From the NCBI RefSeq assembly GCF_007625205.1, contig NZ_VMNI01000022.1, positions 1-64,000 on the forward strand: 64,000 nucleotides of DNA, given 5' to 3'. The translations under genes were made by a program, and so were the position numbers. This document shows, piece by piece, positions 30,707-37,522 of the stretch (its first letter is position 1; each line of letters begins with the position of its first letter). Below the pieces are notes generated by a model. The model was not told where the DNA came from. It was given only the letters and a program-made list of their open reading frames with translations, and did no database searches. The stretch is from Denitromonas ohlonensis. Lineage in GTDB: Bacteria; Pseudomonadota; Gammaproteobacteria; Burkholderiales; Rhodocyclaceae.

Positions 30707-32296
30707 TCAGGTCTCGATCTGACCGGCCATCTGCTGAATCTTCAGAACCACGAACTCCGCCGGCTTGAGCGGGGCGAAGCCGACGAGGATGTTCACCACC
30801 CCGCGGTCGATATCATTCTGCGTCGTGGTCTCGCGGTCGCACTTGACGAAGTAAGCCTCGCGCGGGCTGCTGCCCTGGAAGGCGCCCTGGCGGAACAGGG
30901 TCTGCATGAAGGCGCCGATGTTGAGGCGGATCTGCGCCCACAGCGGTTCGTCGTTGGGTTCGAAGACCACCCACTGCGTGCCGCGATACAGGCTCTCTTC
31001 CAGGAACAGCGCGAAGCGCCGCACCGGCAGGTATTTCCACTCCGAGGCCAGCAGATCGGCGCCGGCCAAGGTGCGTGCGCCCCACACCAGATGGCCGGTG
31101 ACCGGGAAGCTGCGCAGGCAGTTGAGGCCGATGGGGTTGAGCTGACCGTTCTGCGGGTCGGTCATGGTGTAGGTCAGGCCTTGCGCGCCGGAGAAGCTCG
31201 CCGCCAGCCCGGCGGGCGCTTTCCACACCCCGCGCTGCACATCGGTGCGCGAGATGATGCCAGCCACCGCGCCGCAGGGGGCGAAGTCGGCGAGCCGGTT
31301 TTCGGACAGCGGATCGGGCATGCGCAGGCGCGGGAAGTAGGCCGCGGCGTTGATCGCCGCGTCGTTGCCAATCGCCCCGCGCAGCGTGTTGACGCCGGTC
31401 ACGGCGGTGGCGATGGCGGTGGCCGGGTTGGATGTCCAGGCCGCCGGCGGATCGACGATCAGCATCGCGCGGCGGGTCTGGCAATAGGTGGCGGCCGCGG
31501 CCCAGGTGGCGTTCGCCAGATCATTGGTCGGCGTGCGCGGCGGAATACACAGCAGGTTGAACAAGTCGGCCGACTCCAGCGCGAAGATGCCGGTGCGGGC
31601 GTTCTGGTCGCCGGTGATCTGGGCGTCGGCAATCGGGTTGCCGTCGCTACCCAGCGTGCCGGCGGCGGTGGCGGTGCCGTCCGGGTTGGCCACCGACACC
31701 GTAGCGTCGGTCGGGCTCTCGGTGGCCGGCGCCGAGGTTCGCACATTGACCAGCGCGGACTGCTCGTTCAGCACGGTATTCACGAAACGCGGGCTGGTCG
31801 GGTCGACCGACACATTGCGGAACTGCTCCGAGGCAATCGCCCGCGTGCCGCCGGGCCGGTCGAGCTCTTCGACAAGCAGGTTGAACAGCAGGGTGTCGGC
31901 GGTGTCGCGGGTGAGGTGATCCACCGTGGCGCGCAGCGCGCTGCCCCAGGTGCCGGGGCTGGCCGCTTCGAGCACCAGCGAACCCCCGGTGGTGGCGAGG
32001 GTGATGGTCGCGGTGCTGGTCGACACCGTGCCGTTGAACACCCGCACGATCAGCGCATCACTGCCGCCGTGCTGGAAAAACTGATTCACTGCATAACTCA
32101 GGGTGCTCGGTTGCCAGAGCCCGCCGAACAGGCGCGAGTACTCGGCAAAGCTCTGCACCCGCACCGGTGCGTTGACCGGCCCGCGCAGGGCGCGACCGAT
32201 GAAGGCGGTAATGGAGGTGGCAACCCCGGTGATGGTGCGCACCCCGCTGGGCACTTCTTCCACATAGACGCCGGGATAGGTCAAGGCAGACGGCAT
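30707..32296 (-). CDS. Contractile sheath protein
   Basis: 529 residues; the ATG at 32296 follows GAGGAGT and begins the sheath signature 'YPGVYVEEVPSGVRTITGVATS' (in part), then 'AFIGRALRGP' and 'VQSFAEYSRLFGG'. The C-terminus has 'RRFALFLEESLYRGTQWVVFEPNDEPLWAQIR', then 'REAYFVKCDRETTTQNDIDRG' and a final strand 'AEFVVLKIQQMAGQ', all typical of phage tail sheath proteins with a complete handshake domain. The middle insertion domain (about 150-260) is variable. It is the first gene of the operon, 15 bases before the tube gene. Only one sheath gene is present, unlike Afp or PVC with several. Confidence 0.93.
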   Translation of the reverse strand: MPSALTYPGVYVEEVPSGVRTITGVATSITAFIGRALRGPVNAPVRVQSFAEYSRLFGGLWQPSTLSYAVNQFFQHGGSDALIVRVFNGTVSTSTATITLATTGGSLVLEAASPGTWGSALRATVDHLTRDTADTLLFNLLVEELDRPGGTRAIASEQFRNVSVDPTSPRFVNTVLNEQSALVNVRTSAPATESPTDATVSVANPDGTATAAGTLGSDGNPIADAQITGDQNARTGIFALESADLFNLLCIPPRTPTNDLANATWAAAATYCQTRRAMLIVDPPAAWTSNPATAIATAVTGVNTLRGAIGNDAAINAAAYFPRLRMPDPLSENRLADFAPCGAVAGIISRTDVQRGVWKAPAGLAASFSGAQGLTYTMTDPQNGQLNPIGLNCLRSFPVTGHLVWGARTLAGADLLASEWKYLPVRRFALFLEESLYRGTQWVVFEPNDEPLWAQIRLNIGAFMQTLFRQGAFQGSSPREAYFVKCDRETTTQNDIDRGVVNILVGFAPLKPAEFVVLKIQQMAGQIET

Positions 32297-32556
32297 GGTC
32301 GTGACTCCTCTGTGCTGAGAAGCCGGCAAGCGCCATGGCGACAACTTGCCGGCCCGGTTCTCTATCAGCCCGGCGGGCTCGCGGAGGCCACGGCCACGCG
32401 ATGCCACTCGGACGGTTTCCCAATCGACGCAGACGACAACGGTTGCCGCGACGGCACGTGGATTAACGCAGCCGGGTCGCGGTGACGTCCTGCCCCGAAA
32501 CGTCGCTGCCTTGTGTGGCGTCGACGTGGGCCGAACGGGTGATTCAATGCCTTTTC

Positions 32557-32585
32557 AATCTAGAAACGATGCCATTCGAATGCAA
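32557..32585 (-). promoter_or_regulatory. Possible sigma-70 promoter of the eCIS operon
   Basis: On the minus strand TTGCAT and TAGATT are separated by exactly 17 bases. Each hexamer has only a partial match to consensus. It sits in the AT-rich part upstream of the sheath gene, giving a leader of about 255 bases. Weak evidence; no operator is recognised. Confidence 0.3.
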
Positions 32586-32833
32586 CCTGCAAGACTGAAA
32601 AACAGTCGCCGGCGCCCGACACGCGACTCAGCGGCACTTCAACAAAATGCTGTTGGCGTAACAAATGCCGCCATTGACCACGTTAAAGAATGTGTCGACA
32701 AATCCGGCAGATAGCGAGGGGCATCGGAACCCGCAGGCTGCATGGACATGCAATACGGATGCACGACCGAGCCGGGCATCCGCTTCACAATTTCGTTTGC
32801 AACAAGATGTTTTCTTCCGGCCTGGGCGGCGAT

Positions 32834-32867
32834 AAAAAAACGGGCGTGCCTTTAAAAGGCACGCCCG
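32834..32867 (-). terminator. Rho-independent terminator after the DUF3306 gene
   Basis: A near-perfect palindrome CGGGCGTGCCTTT/AAAGGCACGCCCG is followed on the minus strand by seven T residues. It ends the DUF3305-DUF3306 transcript and insulates the eCIS promoter region from read-through. Confidence 0.85.
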
Positions 32868-32963
32868 TGAGCGATTTTCAGGCCGCTCGCCCTTGGCGAA
32901 ACGGCGTGCGACCGGCGTTACTTTGCGGCTGCGGCAGCCACCCGCCGGTCCGCCTGCGCTGGC

Positions 32964-33557
32964 TTACCCATCGTCCGTGGTCGGCCGCTCGGCCGGCGCG
33001 TCGGAGTCCGCAAGGGGTGTGTCATCCGTCGGCGCCACTTCGGGGGCGACCTCCGCGTCTGGCCCGGACGGGTCTGCCGCGGCCTCACGCGCTGCTTGCG
33101 CAACGGCAAGCGCCTCGTCTTCCATCTCGGTGAGCGTTTTGGCGGGCGTGGGGTCAAGCACGGCCCGAGCATGGCGAAGCAGGCTGCGGTCGGCGTCGTC
33201 CATGTCGGGGATGAGATTGTAGTCATCCATGTAGACGTCCAGGCCATCGACCTGATTGAAATGCGCATGCGAGAAGAGCTGTGCCATGGCCTGGCGCTTG
33301 AGCGCGGCGGGCACTTTGGGGCGCAGGAAGGCGCTGAAGTCATCGGCCAGGGTGAGCGACGCGGGGTCGGGCAGGGGCCGTTCGTCCCGCGGGTCGGGCG
33401 CCGGCACGGATGCGCCGACGGGTGCCGGCGCAACAACCGGCTCGGGCGGCGCCTCACCACGCGCGATGGCTTGCTTGCGCTGCGACCAGCGACGCAGAAA
33501 GCCGCTCTCCTCGGCGGTGGGCGCGGGCGCGGGCAGTTTAGTGTCCCGGTCGGTCAC
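32964..33557 (-). CDS. DUF3306 protein, formate dehydrogenase accessory
   Basis: 197 residues from a GTG preceded by AGGAGA; the frame is open further upstream but lies inside the previous gene. The core 'EESGFLRRWSQRKQ' at about 16-29 and 'PKVPAALKRQAMAQLFSHAHFNQVDGLDVYMDDYN' in the middle are the DUF3306 pattern (L.R.WS.RK and LR.LF..P.FN..DGLD.Y..DY). Proline- and alanine-rich linkers surround it. DUF3305 and DUF3306 genes are commonly paired next to formate dehydrogenase loci; their biochemical role is unknown. It overlaps the DUF3305 gene by 20 bases and is followed by a strong terminator. Confidence 0.85.
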   Translation of the reverse strand: MTDRDTKLPAPAPTAEESGFLRRWSQRKQAIARGEAPPEPVVAPAPVGASVPAPDPRDERPLPDPASLTLADDFSAFLRPKVPAALKRQAMAQLFSHAHFNQVDGLDVYMDDYNLIPDMDDADRSLLRHARAVLDPTPAKTLTEMEDEALAVAQAAREAAADPSGPDAEVAPEVAPTDDTPLADSDAPAERPTTDDG

Positions 33558-34038
33558 GGTGGTCTCCTGTGGCCGCGTAGCGCTTGCCACGCTTTTTCTC
33601 GGGCTCGCGCCAGTGGGCCCGCGCAAAGGCGGCGATGATCTCGCACCAGCCATCGGGCAGCGGCAGGCGCTCGACGCTCTCACCGGCGTCCATCCAGCGC
33701 GCCGCCTCGTAGAAATTGGCGCTCACCGCCACCACCGTCGGCGGTCCGTCGGGCTGGTCTTCGTTGGCGGGCCGCAGCATGAAAAACAAGGAAGGCTCAT
33801 CGGCACAGGTGTTCATGTGATAACCCTCGGCTTCATCCCCATGCAGCTCGAGCTTGAGCCCCGAGACCACCACCTGGTCCGGCCCGTCGGGCTGCGGCAC
33901 CTCGCCGAAGGCCAGACCAACCAGCGCCCAGCGGTGGTCGATCCACGGGTTGCCGTCCACCGTTTGGCGCGCGAAACACACGGCCAGCTGGTCGGCGCCG
34001 TTGAGGGCTTCAACACCTGGATTCGGTACGTCTGACAC
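33538..34038 (-). CDS. DUF3305 protein, formate dehydrogenase accessory
   Basis: 166 residues from a GTG that follows GGGAGAAG; a second GTG nine codons upstream is also open. Features include 'NPWIDHRWALVGLAF' and 'LELHGDEAEGYHMNTCADEPSLFFMLRP', followed by 'VVAVSANFYEAARWMDAGESVERLPLP' (patterns described in part), all typical of DUF3305. The central strand-rich part may bind another FDH assembly protein, but function is not known. First gene of a two-gene unit with DUF3306, divergent from fdhD, with an inverted repeat in between. Confidence 0.85.
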   Translation of the reverse strand: MSDVPNPGVEALNGADQLAVCFARQTVDGNPWIDHRWALVGLAFGEVPQPDGPDQVVVSGLKLELHGDEAEGYHMNTCADEPSLFFMLRPANEDQPDGPPTVVAVSANFYEAARWMDAGESVERLPLPDGWCEIIAAFARAHWREPEKKRGKRYAATGDHRDRPGH

Positions 34039-34055
34039 GATCGCTTCTCCCGACA

Positions 34056-34076
34056 GCCTGTTCACGGCGAACAGGC
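34056..34076. promoter_or_regulatory. Inverted repeat between DUF3305 and fdhD
   Basis: GCCTGTTC-ACGGC-GAACAGGC is a perfect 8-base inverted repeat with a five-base centre. It lies 18 bases upstream of the DUF3305 GTG and about 60 bases upstream of fdhD, in the shared divergent control region. It could be an operator for a dimeric regulator or a hairpin in the DUF3305 leader. Confidence 0.45.
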
Positions 34077-34136
34077 CCTAAAATACGCCTTCAAACATAA
34101 ACCGAGACGGCCCGGTTCCGCCAGGGCGCCCCCGAC

Positions 34137-35015
34137 ATGACGGAGACACCACCCATCGACACCGATGCCCCCATCGACATTCCGCTTGGCAGCGGACCCG
34201 ATGCGCCGCGCCTGTCGACTACCCGCGCGCGGCGTCCAGCCACGGCCACGGCGCAGGTGCTTGACCATGAAGGCCTGCCGCGCGAGGTCGAGGTGCCGGG
34301 CGAGCACGCGCTCACGGTGTATCTCGACAAGCACGAGGTGGTCACCCTGATGACGCTCGGCCAGGCGCCCGAAGCCTTGATCATGGGCTATTTGCGCAAC
34401 CAGGGTCTGGTCGAATCGCTGACCGACCTGTGTTCGGTGCATGTGGACTGGAGCACCGGCGCCTGCGCGGTCACCACCCGAAGCCAGCGCCCGCCCACCG
34501 AGCGCATGGCCAAACGCACGGTCACCACCGGCTGCGGCCAGGGCACCATGTTCGGCAACTGGCTGGAGGAATTGCGCCCACTGGACACCGACGCGAGCTT
34601 GCCCGTCGCCACGCTTGACGCGGCACTGGCCCGCATCCTCGCGCTCGACACCATCTACAAGCGCTCCGGCTCGGTGCACGGCTGCGCGCTGCTGCACAAC
34701 ACGCCCGAGGCGCCGCTGCTCTATCACGTCGAGGACGTGGGCCGGCACAACGCGGTCGATGCCATTACCGGCTTCATGTGGCTGGACGAAGAAACCGGGC
34801 AGGGAAAAATCTTTTACACCACCGGCCGACTGACCTCCGAAATGGTCATGAAGGCCGTCCAGATGCGCGTTCCCTTCCTGGTGTCGCGCTCCGGGCTGAC
34901 CCAGATGGCGCTCGCACTGGCCCAGGAAATGGGCGTGACCTTGATCTGTCGGGCGCGCGTGGGTCGTCATCTGGTCTACACTCATCCGCACCGCATCACG
35001 AGAACCCCTGAATGA
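34137..35015 (+). CDS. fdhD: Formate dehydrogenase sulfurtransferase FdhD
   Basis: 292 residues. FdhD takes sulfur from IscS and passes it to the molybdenum cofactor of formate dehydrogenase. Sequence signs: 'VPGEHALTVYLDKHEVVTLMTLG' then 'ALIMGYLRNQGLV' (about 53-92), 'KRTVTTGCGQGTMFG' (127-140), and the C-terminal 'SGSVHGCALL', 'VEDVGRHNAVDAITG', 'TGRLTSEMVMKAVQM' and 'FLVSRSGLT' segments. The loop that in E. coli carries CxxC here has a single Cys (C133). The first 40 residues are a proline-rich extension. Its ATG lies within GACATGACGG without a strong ribosome site. It overlaps mobA by four bases (ATGA). Confidence 0.93.
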   Translation: MTETPPIDTDAPIDIPLGSGPDAPRLSTTRARRPATATAQVLDHEGLPREVEVPGEHALTVYLDKHEVVTLMTLGQAPEALIMGYLRNQGLVESLTDLCSVHVDWSTGACAVTTRSQRPPTERMAKRTVTTGCGQGTMFGNWLEELRPLDTDASLPVATLDAALARILALDTIYKRSGSVHGCALLHNTPEAPLLYHVEDVGRHNAVDAITGFMWLDEETGQGKIFYTTGRLTSEMVMKAVQMRVPFLVSRSGLTQMALALAQEMGVTLICRARVGRHLVYTHPHRITRTPE

Positions 35016-35608
35016 GTCACCCACGTATTTCCGGCCTGGTCCTGGCCGGCGGACTCGGCCGCCGCATGGGCGGGGCCGACAAGGGGCTGGTCATGCTCGA
35101 TGGCCGCCCGATGGTCGACCATGTGCTGGCCCGCCTGCACCCGCAAGTCGACGCGCTGCTGATCAACGCCAACCGCAACACCGAGGTCTATTCGCGCTTC
35201 CGCATTCCGGTGCTGACCGACCGCCACAGCGGTTTCGTCGGCCCGCTGGCCGGGCTGGATGCCGGCTTCGCGCATCTTGGCCAGGCCGACGGCTGGGTGG
35301 TCACCTGCCCCTGCGACTCGCCCTTTGTGCCGCGCGATCTGGTCGCCCGGCTGCTCGATGCCGCCGACGCGGCCGATGCCGACGTGGCGATTGTCCGCTC
35401 GGACGATCAGCTGCAGCCGGTGTTTTTGCTTGCGCACACCCGCACCGCCGCTGCCCTGCACGCCTATCTGGCGGCGGGCGAACGCAAGATCGACCGCTGG
35501 GTGTTTACCCAGAAGCATGTAGTCGTCGACTTCGACGACTGCCCGGAAGCCTTCGCCAATATCAATACGGCCGACGAACTGGCACAGCACGGCCGGACCA
35601 CCCCCTGA
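35012..35608 (+). CDS. mobA: Molybdenum cofactor guanylyltransferase MobA
   Basis: 198 residues. MobA joins GMP from GTP to molybdopterin to make the bis-MGD cofactor used by formate dehydrogenase. The N-terminal nucleotide-binding loop 'GLVLAGGLGRRMGGADKGL' (about 8-26), 'INANRN' at about 52-57, 'GPLAGLDAGF' and 'VVTCPCDSPFVP' (metal-binding Asp) are diagnostic, as is the C-terminal 'FANINTADEL'. Length fits the family. It is coupled to fdhD by an ATGA overlap, forming a cofactor-maturation pair that converges with the FDH structural operon. Confidence 0.95.
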   Translation: MSHPRISGLVLAGGLGRRMGGADKGLVMLDGRPMVDHVLARLHPQVDALLINANRNTEVYSRFRIPVLTDRHSGFVGPLAGLDAGFAHLGQADGWVVTCPCDSPFVPRDLVARLLDAADAADADVAIVRSDDQLQPVFLLAHTRTAAALHAYLAAGERKIDRWVFTQKHVVVDFDDCPEAFANINTADELAQHGRTTP

Positions 35609-35613
35609 TCAAT

Positions 35614-35642
35614 CAACCGTGGCGCAACACGCACCACGGTTG
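35614..35642. terminator. Hairpin between converging mobA and formate dehydrogenase operons
   Basis: CAACCGTGG and CCACGGTTG pair around an 11-base loop, six bases after the mobA stop and 12 bases past the stop of the cytochrome b gene. There is no long T run on either strand, but placement suggests a shared terminator for the two converging units. Confidence 0.6.
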
Positions 35643-35653
35643 GTTTCCATCGC

Positions 35654-36649
35654 TCAGTGCGCGGTCGATGGCCGCCCCGCGCCGGACGCGACCGGTGCCG
35701 CACCGCTGCCGCCCTTGGCTTCGCGATACCAGTACTCGTGGTGCTCCCTGGCCCAGGTTTCGTCCACATAGCCGGTCTTCATCGACTCCAGCGCACCTTC
35801 CATGCCGACGCTGCCGATGTAGATATGGCCCAGCGACAAGGCGATGAAGATGATGGCGCCGCTGGTGTGGATGATGTGCGCCAGCTGCATGTCCTGACGG
35901 ATCTGGCCGTAGCCCGGGAAGTCGAGCACCAGCCCGGTGATGCCGACCGTCAGGCCAAGAATGACCACGCCAATCCAGAACCAGGTCTTCTCGCCGAAGT
36001 TGAAGCGCCACGAAGGCACATGCTCACCCGAGAGCAAGCCGCCGGCCTTGCGAATCCACAACGCATCGATGGCCTGCCACACGTTGTCGCGCGCAAACAA
36101 GGCCATCATCACCAGGGTCGAAGCGAAGAACAGCGGGCCAACAAAGTTGTGCACGTTCTTGCCCAGCGCCGCGATCCACGAGAAGGCGCTGTAACCGATC
36201 ACCGGGATGACCACATGCTTGCCGAACAGCAGCGTCAAGCCAGTAATCGCCAGCAGCACAAAGGTCAGCGCCACCGTCCAGTGGGTCATGCGCTCGACGG
36301 TTGAAAAGCGCTGGATCAATCGCCCGGTGGGCGGCCCTTCCAGCACGATCTTGCCGCGAACCAGGCGAAACAGCACCAGCGCAATGAACACGCCGGCCAG
36401 CAACCAGCCGCCGATCTGGGTGATCGGGCCGTTGCGCCACTGTCGCCAGGTCTGGCCTTCGGACTGGATCAGCGTGCGATCGGCCGGGGCGGTGAAGGTG
36501 ATGGACTGGGCCGTGCCGTCGCGCACGGCGCGGTACACGTCGGCGTTGTTATCCGGCGGCGCGGCCACCGCGGGTGCGGCGATCCAGCCCAGACCGAGGA
36601 CGGCCGCCAGCAGCACGGCCCGCAATGTCACGATGAGGTGTGCGCACAT
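35654..36649 (-). CDS. fdhC: Formate dehydrogenase gamma subunit, cytochrome b556
   Basis: 331 residues; start at an ATG preceded by GAGGAGG (the open frame runs further into the lipoprotein gene). The protein begins with a hydrophobic segment that may be a signal or first helix, then a periplasmic stretch, and four main membrane helices ('IGGWLLAGVFIALVLF', 'WTVALTFVLLAITGLTLLFG', 'VGPLFFASTLVMMALFA', 'FWIGVVILGLTVGITGLVL', 'AIIFIALSLGHIYIG'). Histidines in 'RMTHWTVA', 'KNVHNFVG', 'LAHIIHTSG' and 'LGHIYIG' are candidate haem b ligands. It anchors the alpha-beta pair and passes formate electrons to quinone. The N-terminal extension before the first FdnI-like helix is longer than in E. coli, as in Rhodocyclales-type enzymes. 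Confidence 0.9.
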   Translation of the reverse strand: MCAHLIVTLRAVLLAAVLGLGWIAAPAVAAPPDNNADVYRAVRDGTAQSITFTAPADRTLIQSEGQTWRQWRNGPITQIGGWLLAGVFIALVLFRLVRGKIVLEGPPTGRLIQRFSTVERMTHWTVALTFVLLAITGLTLLFGKHVVIPVIGYSAFSWIAALGKNVHNFVGPLFFASTLVMMALFARDNVWQAIDALWIRKAGGLLSGEHVPSWRFNFGEKTWFWIGVVILGLTVGITGLVLDFPGYGQIRQDMQLAHIIHTSGAIIFIALSLGHIYIGSVGMEGALESMKTGYVDETWAREHHEYWYREAKGGSGAAPVASGAGRPSTAH

Positions 36650-36659
36650 GGTGTCCTCC

Positions 36660-36884
36660 TCAGCCCGGGGGCATGCGGCCGATTTCGGTCTGCTTGCGGG
36701 CGCGAGCGCGCATGTCACTCTCCCACTTTGCCTTGTCGCCACCGTAGGCGGCCGACTCCCAGGGTCGGGTGTCGGGCTTGCCCGAGTAGGTGCCGGCCTC
36801 GTAGTGGGTCACCTGCGGCACTTCGCTGCAGGCGGCCAGGGCCATCGCGGCACCGATCAGGAGCACGGCTTTCATGGTGTTCAT
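36660..36884 (-). CDS. Small lipoprotein of the formate dehydrogenase operon
   Basis: 74 residues. A signal of 18 residues ends in a lipobox, LAAC, with Cys19 as the lipidation site. The mature part is short, charged and contains 'YSGKPDTRPWES' and 'KWESDMRARARKQTEIGRM'. Its ATG overlaps the stop of the beta subunit gene and follows GGAGGTG, so translation is coupled. Such small lipoproteins are seen between beta and gamma FDH genes in related betaproteobacteria; a role in assembly on the periplasmic side is inferred only. Confidence 0.8.
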   Translation of the reverse strand: MNTMKAVLLIGAAMALAACSEVPQVTHYEAGTYSGKPDTRPWESAAYGGDKAKWESDMRARARKQTEIGRMPPG

Positions 36885-37510
36885 TTGTCACCTCCGCGAT
36901 TCTGCTCACGCTTTTGCTCACCAGCGCCGTAAGCGGTGTTCCAGCCGATCATCTCGGCGCCGCTGCCACCACGGCGGACCACCCGCTCGCGGAAGATGTC
37001 GGCCAGCGCCGTGCCGTCGCCGCCGAGCAGCGCCTTGGTCGAACACATCTCGGCGCACATCGGCAGCTTGCCTTCGGCGAGACGGTTCTTGCCGTACTTC
37101 TCGAACTCGGCGTCCGAGCCGTCGGCTTCCGGGCCACCGGCGCAGAAGGTGCATTTGTCCATCTTGCCGCGCTGGCCGAAGGTGCCGGTCTGCGGGAACT
37201 GCGGCGCCCCAAACGGGCAGGCGTAGAAGCAGTAGCCGCAGCCGATACAGGCGTCCTTGTCGTGCAGCACCACACCGTCTTCGGTGCGGTAGAACACGTC
37301 GACCGGGCACACCGCCATGCAGGGCGCGTCGGAGCAGTGCATGCAGGCGACCGACATGGATTTCTCCTGCCCGACCACACCGTCGTTGATGGTCACCACG
37401 CGGCGCCGCTGGATGCCCCAGGGCACTTCGTGCTCGTTTTTACAGGCGGTCACGCAACCGTTGCATTCGATGCAGCGCTCGGTGTCGCACAGGAATTTCA
37501 TTCTCGCCAT
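36881..37510 (-). CDS. fdhB: Formate dehydrogenase beta subunit (four [4Fe-4S] clusters)
   Basis: 209 residues, shorter than E. coli FdnH and without the C-terminal membrane anchor helix. Cysteine motifs: CIECNGCVTAC at about 13-23, CMHCSDAPCMAVCP near 56-69, CIGCGYCFYACPFG near 88-101, and a CTFC...CAEMC arrangement toward the C-terminus. This is the arrangement of 16 ligands found in FDH and related electron-transfer subunits. It carries electrons from the molybdenum subunit to cytochrome b. No signal peptide: it is presumably exported with the alpha subunit through its Tat signal. It lies 12 bases after fdhA. Confidence 0.93.
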   Translation of the reverse strand: MARMKFLCDTERCIECNGCVTACKNEHEVPWGIQRRRVVTINDGVVGQEKSMSVACMHCSDAPCMAVCPVDVFYRTEDGVVLHDKDACIGCGYCFYACPFGAPQFPQTGTFGQRGKMDKCTFCAGGPEADGSDAEFEKYGKNRLAEGKLPMCAEMCSTKALLGGDGTALADIFRERVVRRGGSGAEMIGWNTAYGAGEQKREQNRGGDK

Positions 37511-37522
37511 GTTCGTCTCCCC

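Larger units (their letters stand above)
32297..32963. other. Intergenic leader and promoter region of the eCIS operon
   Basis: This 667-base region separates the sheath gene from the DUF3306 gene; both lie on the minus strand. It contains a possible sigma-70 promoter near 32557-32585, a 260-base leader toward the sheath gene, and a strong terminator at 32834-32867 that ends the DUF3306 transcript. Positions 32540-32700 are more AT-rich than the flanks. I see no credible gene in it. Confidence 0.6.

Noticed and set aside
1606-32296. Interpretation of the cluster as a contractile-tailed prophage
   Set aside because: No capsid, portal, terminase, integrase or lysis genes are seen; the DUF4255 cap, AAA+ ATPase and DUF4157 genes are marks of eCIS.
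1606-32296. Interpretation of the cluster as a type VI secretion system
   Set aside because: No TssJ/L/M membrane complex, ClpV or TssB/C pair; the sheath is a single phage-type protein and the hub is split into gpD and gpV.
32346-32714. Plus-strand frame of 122 codons upstream of the eCIS operon
   Set aside because: No ribosome site or domain; it overlaps the leader and promoter region of the sheath gene.
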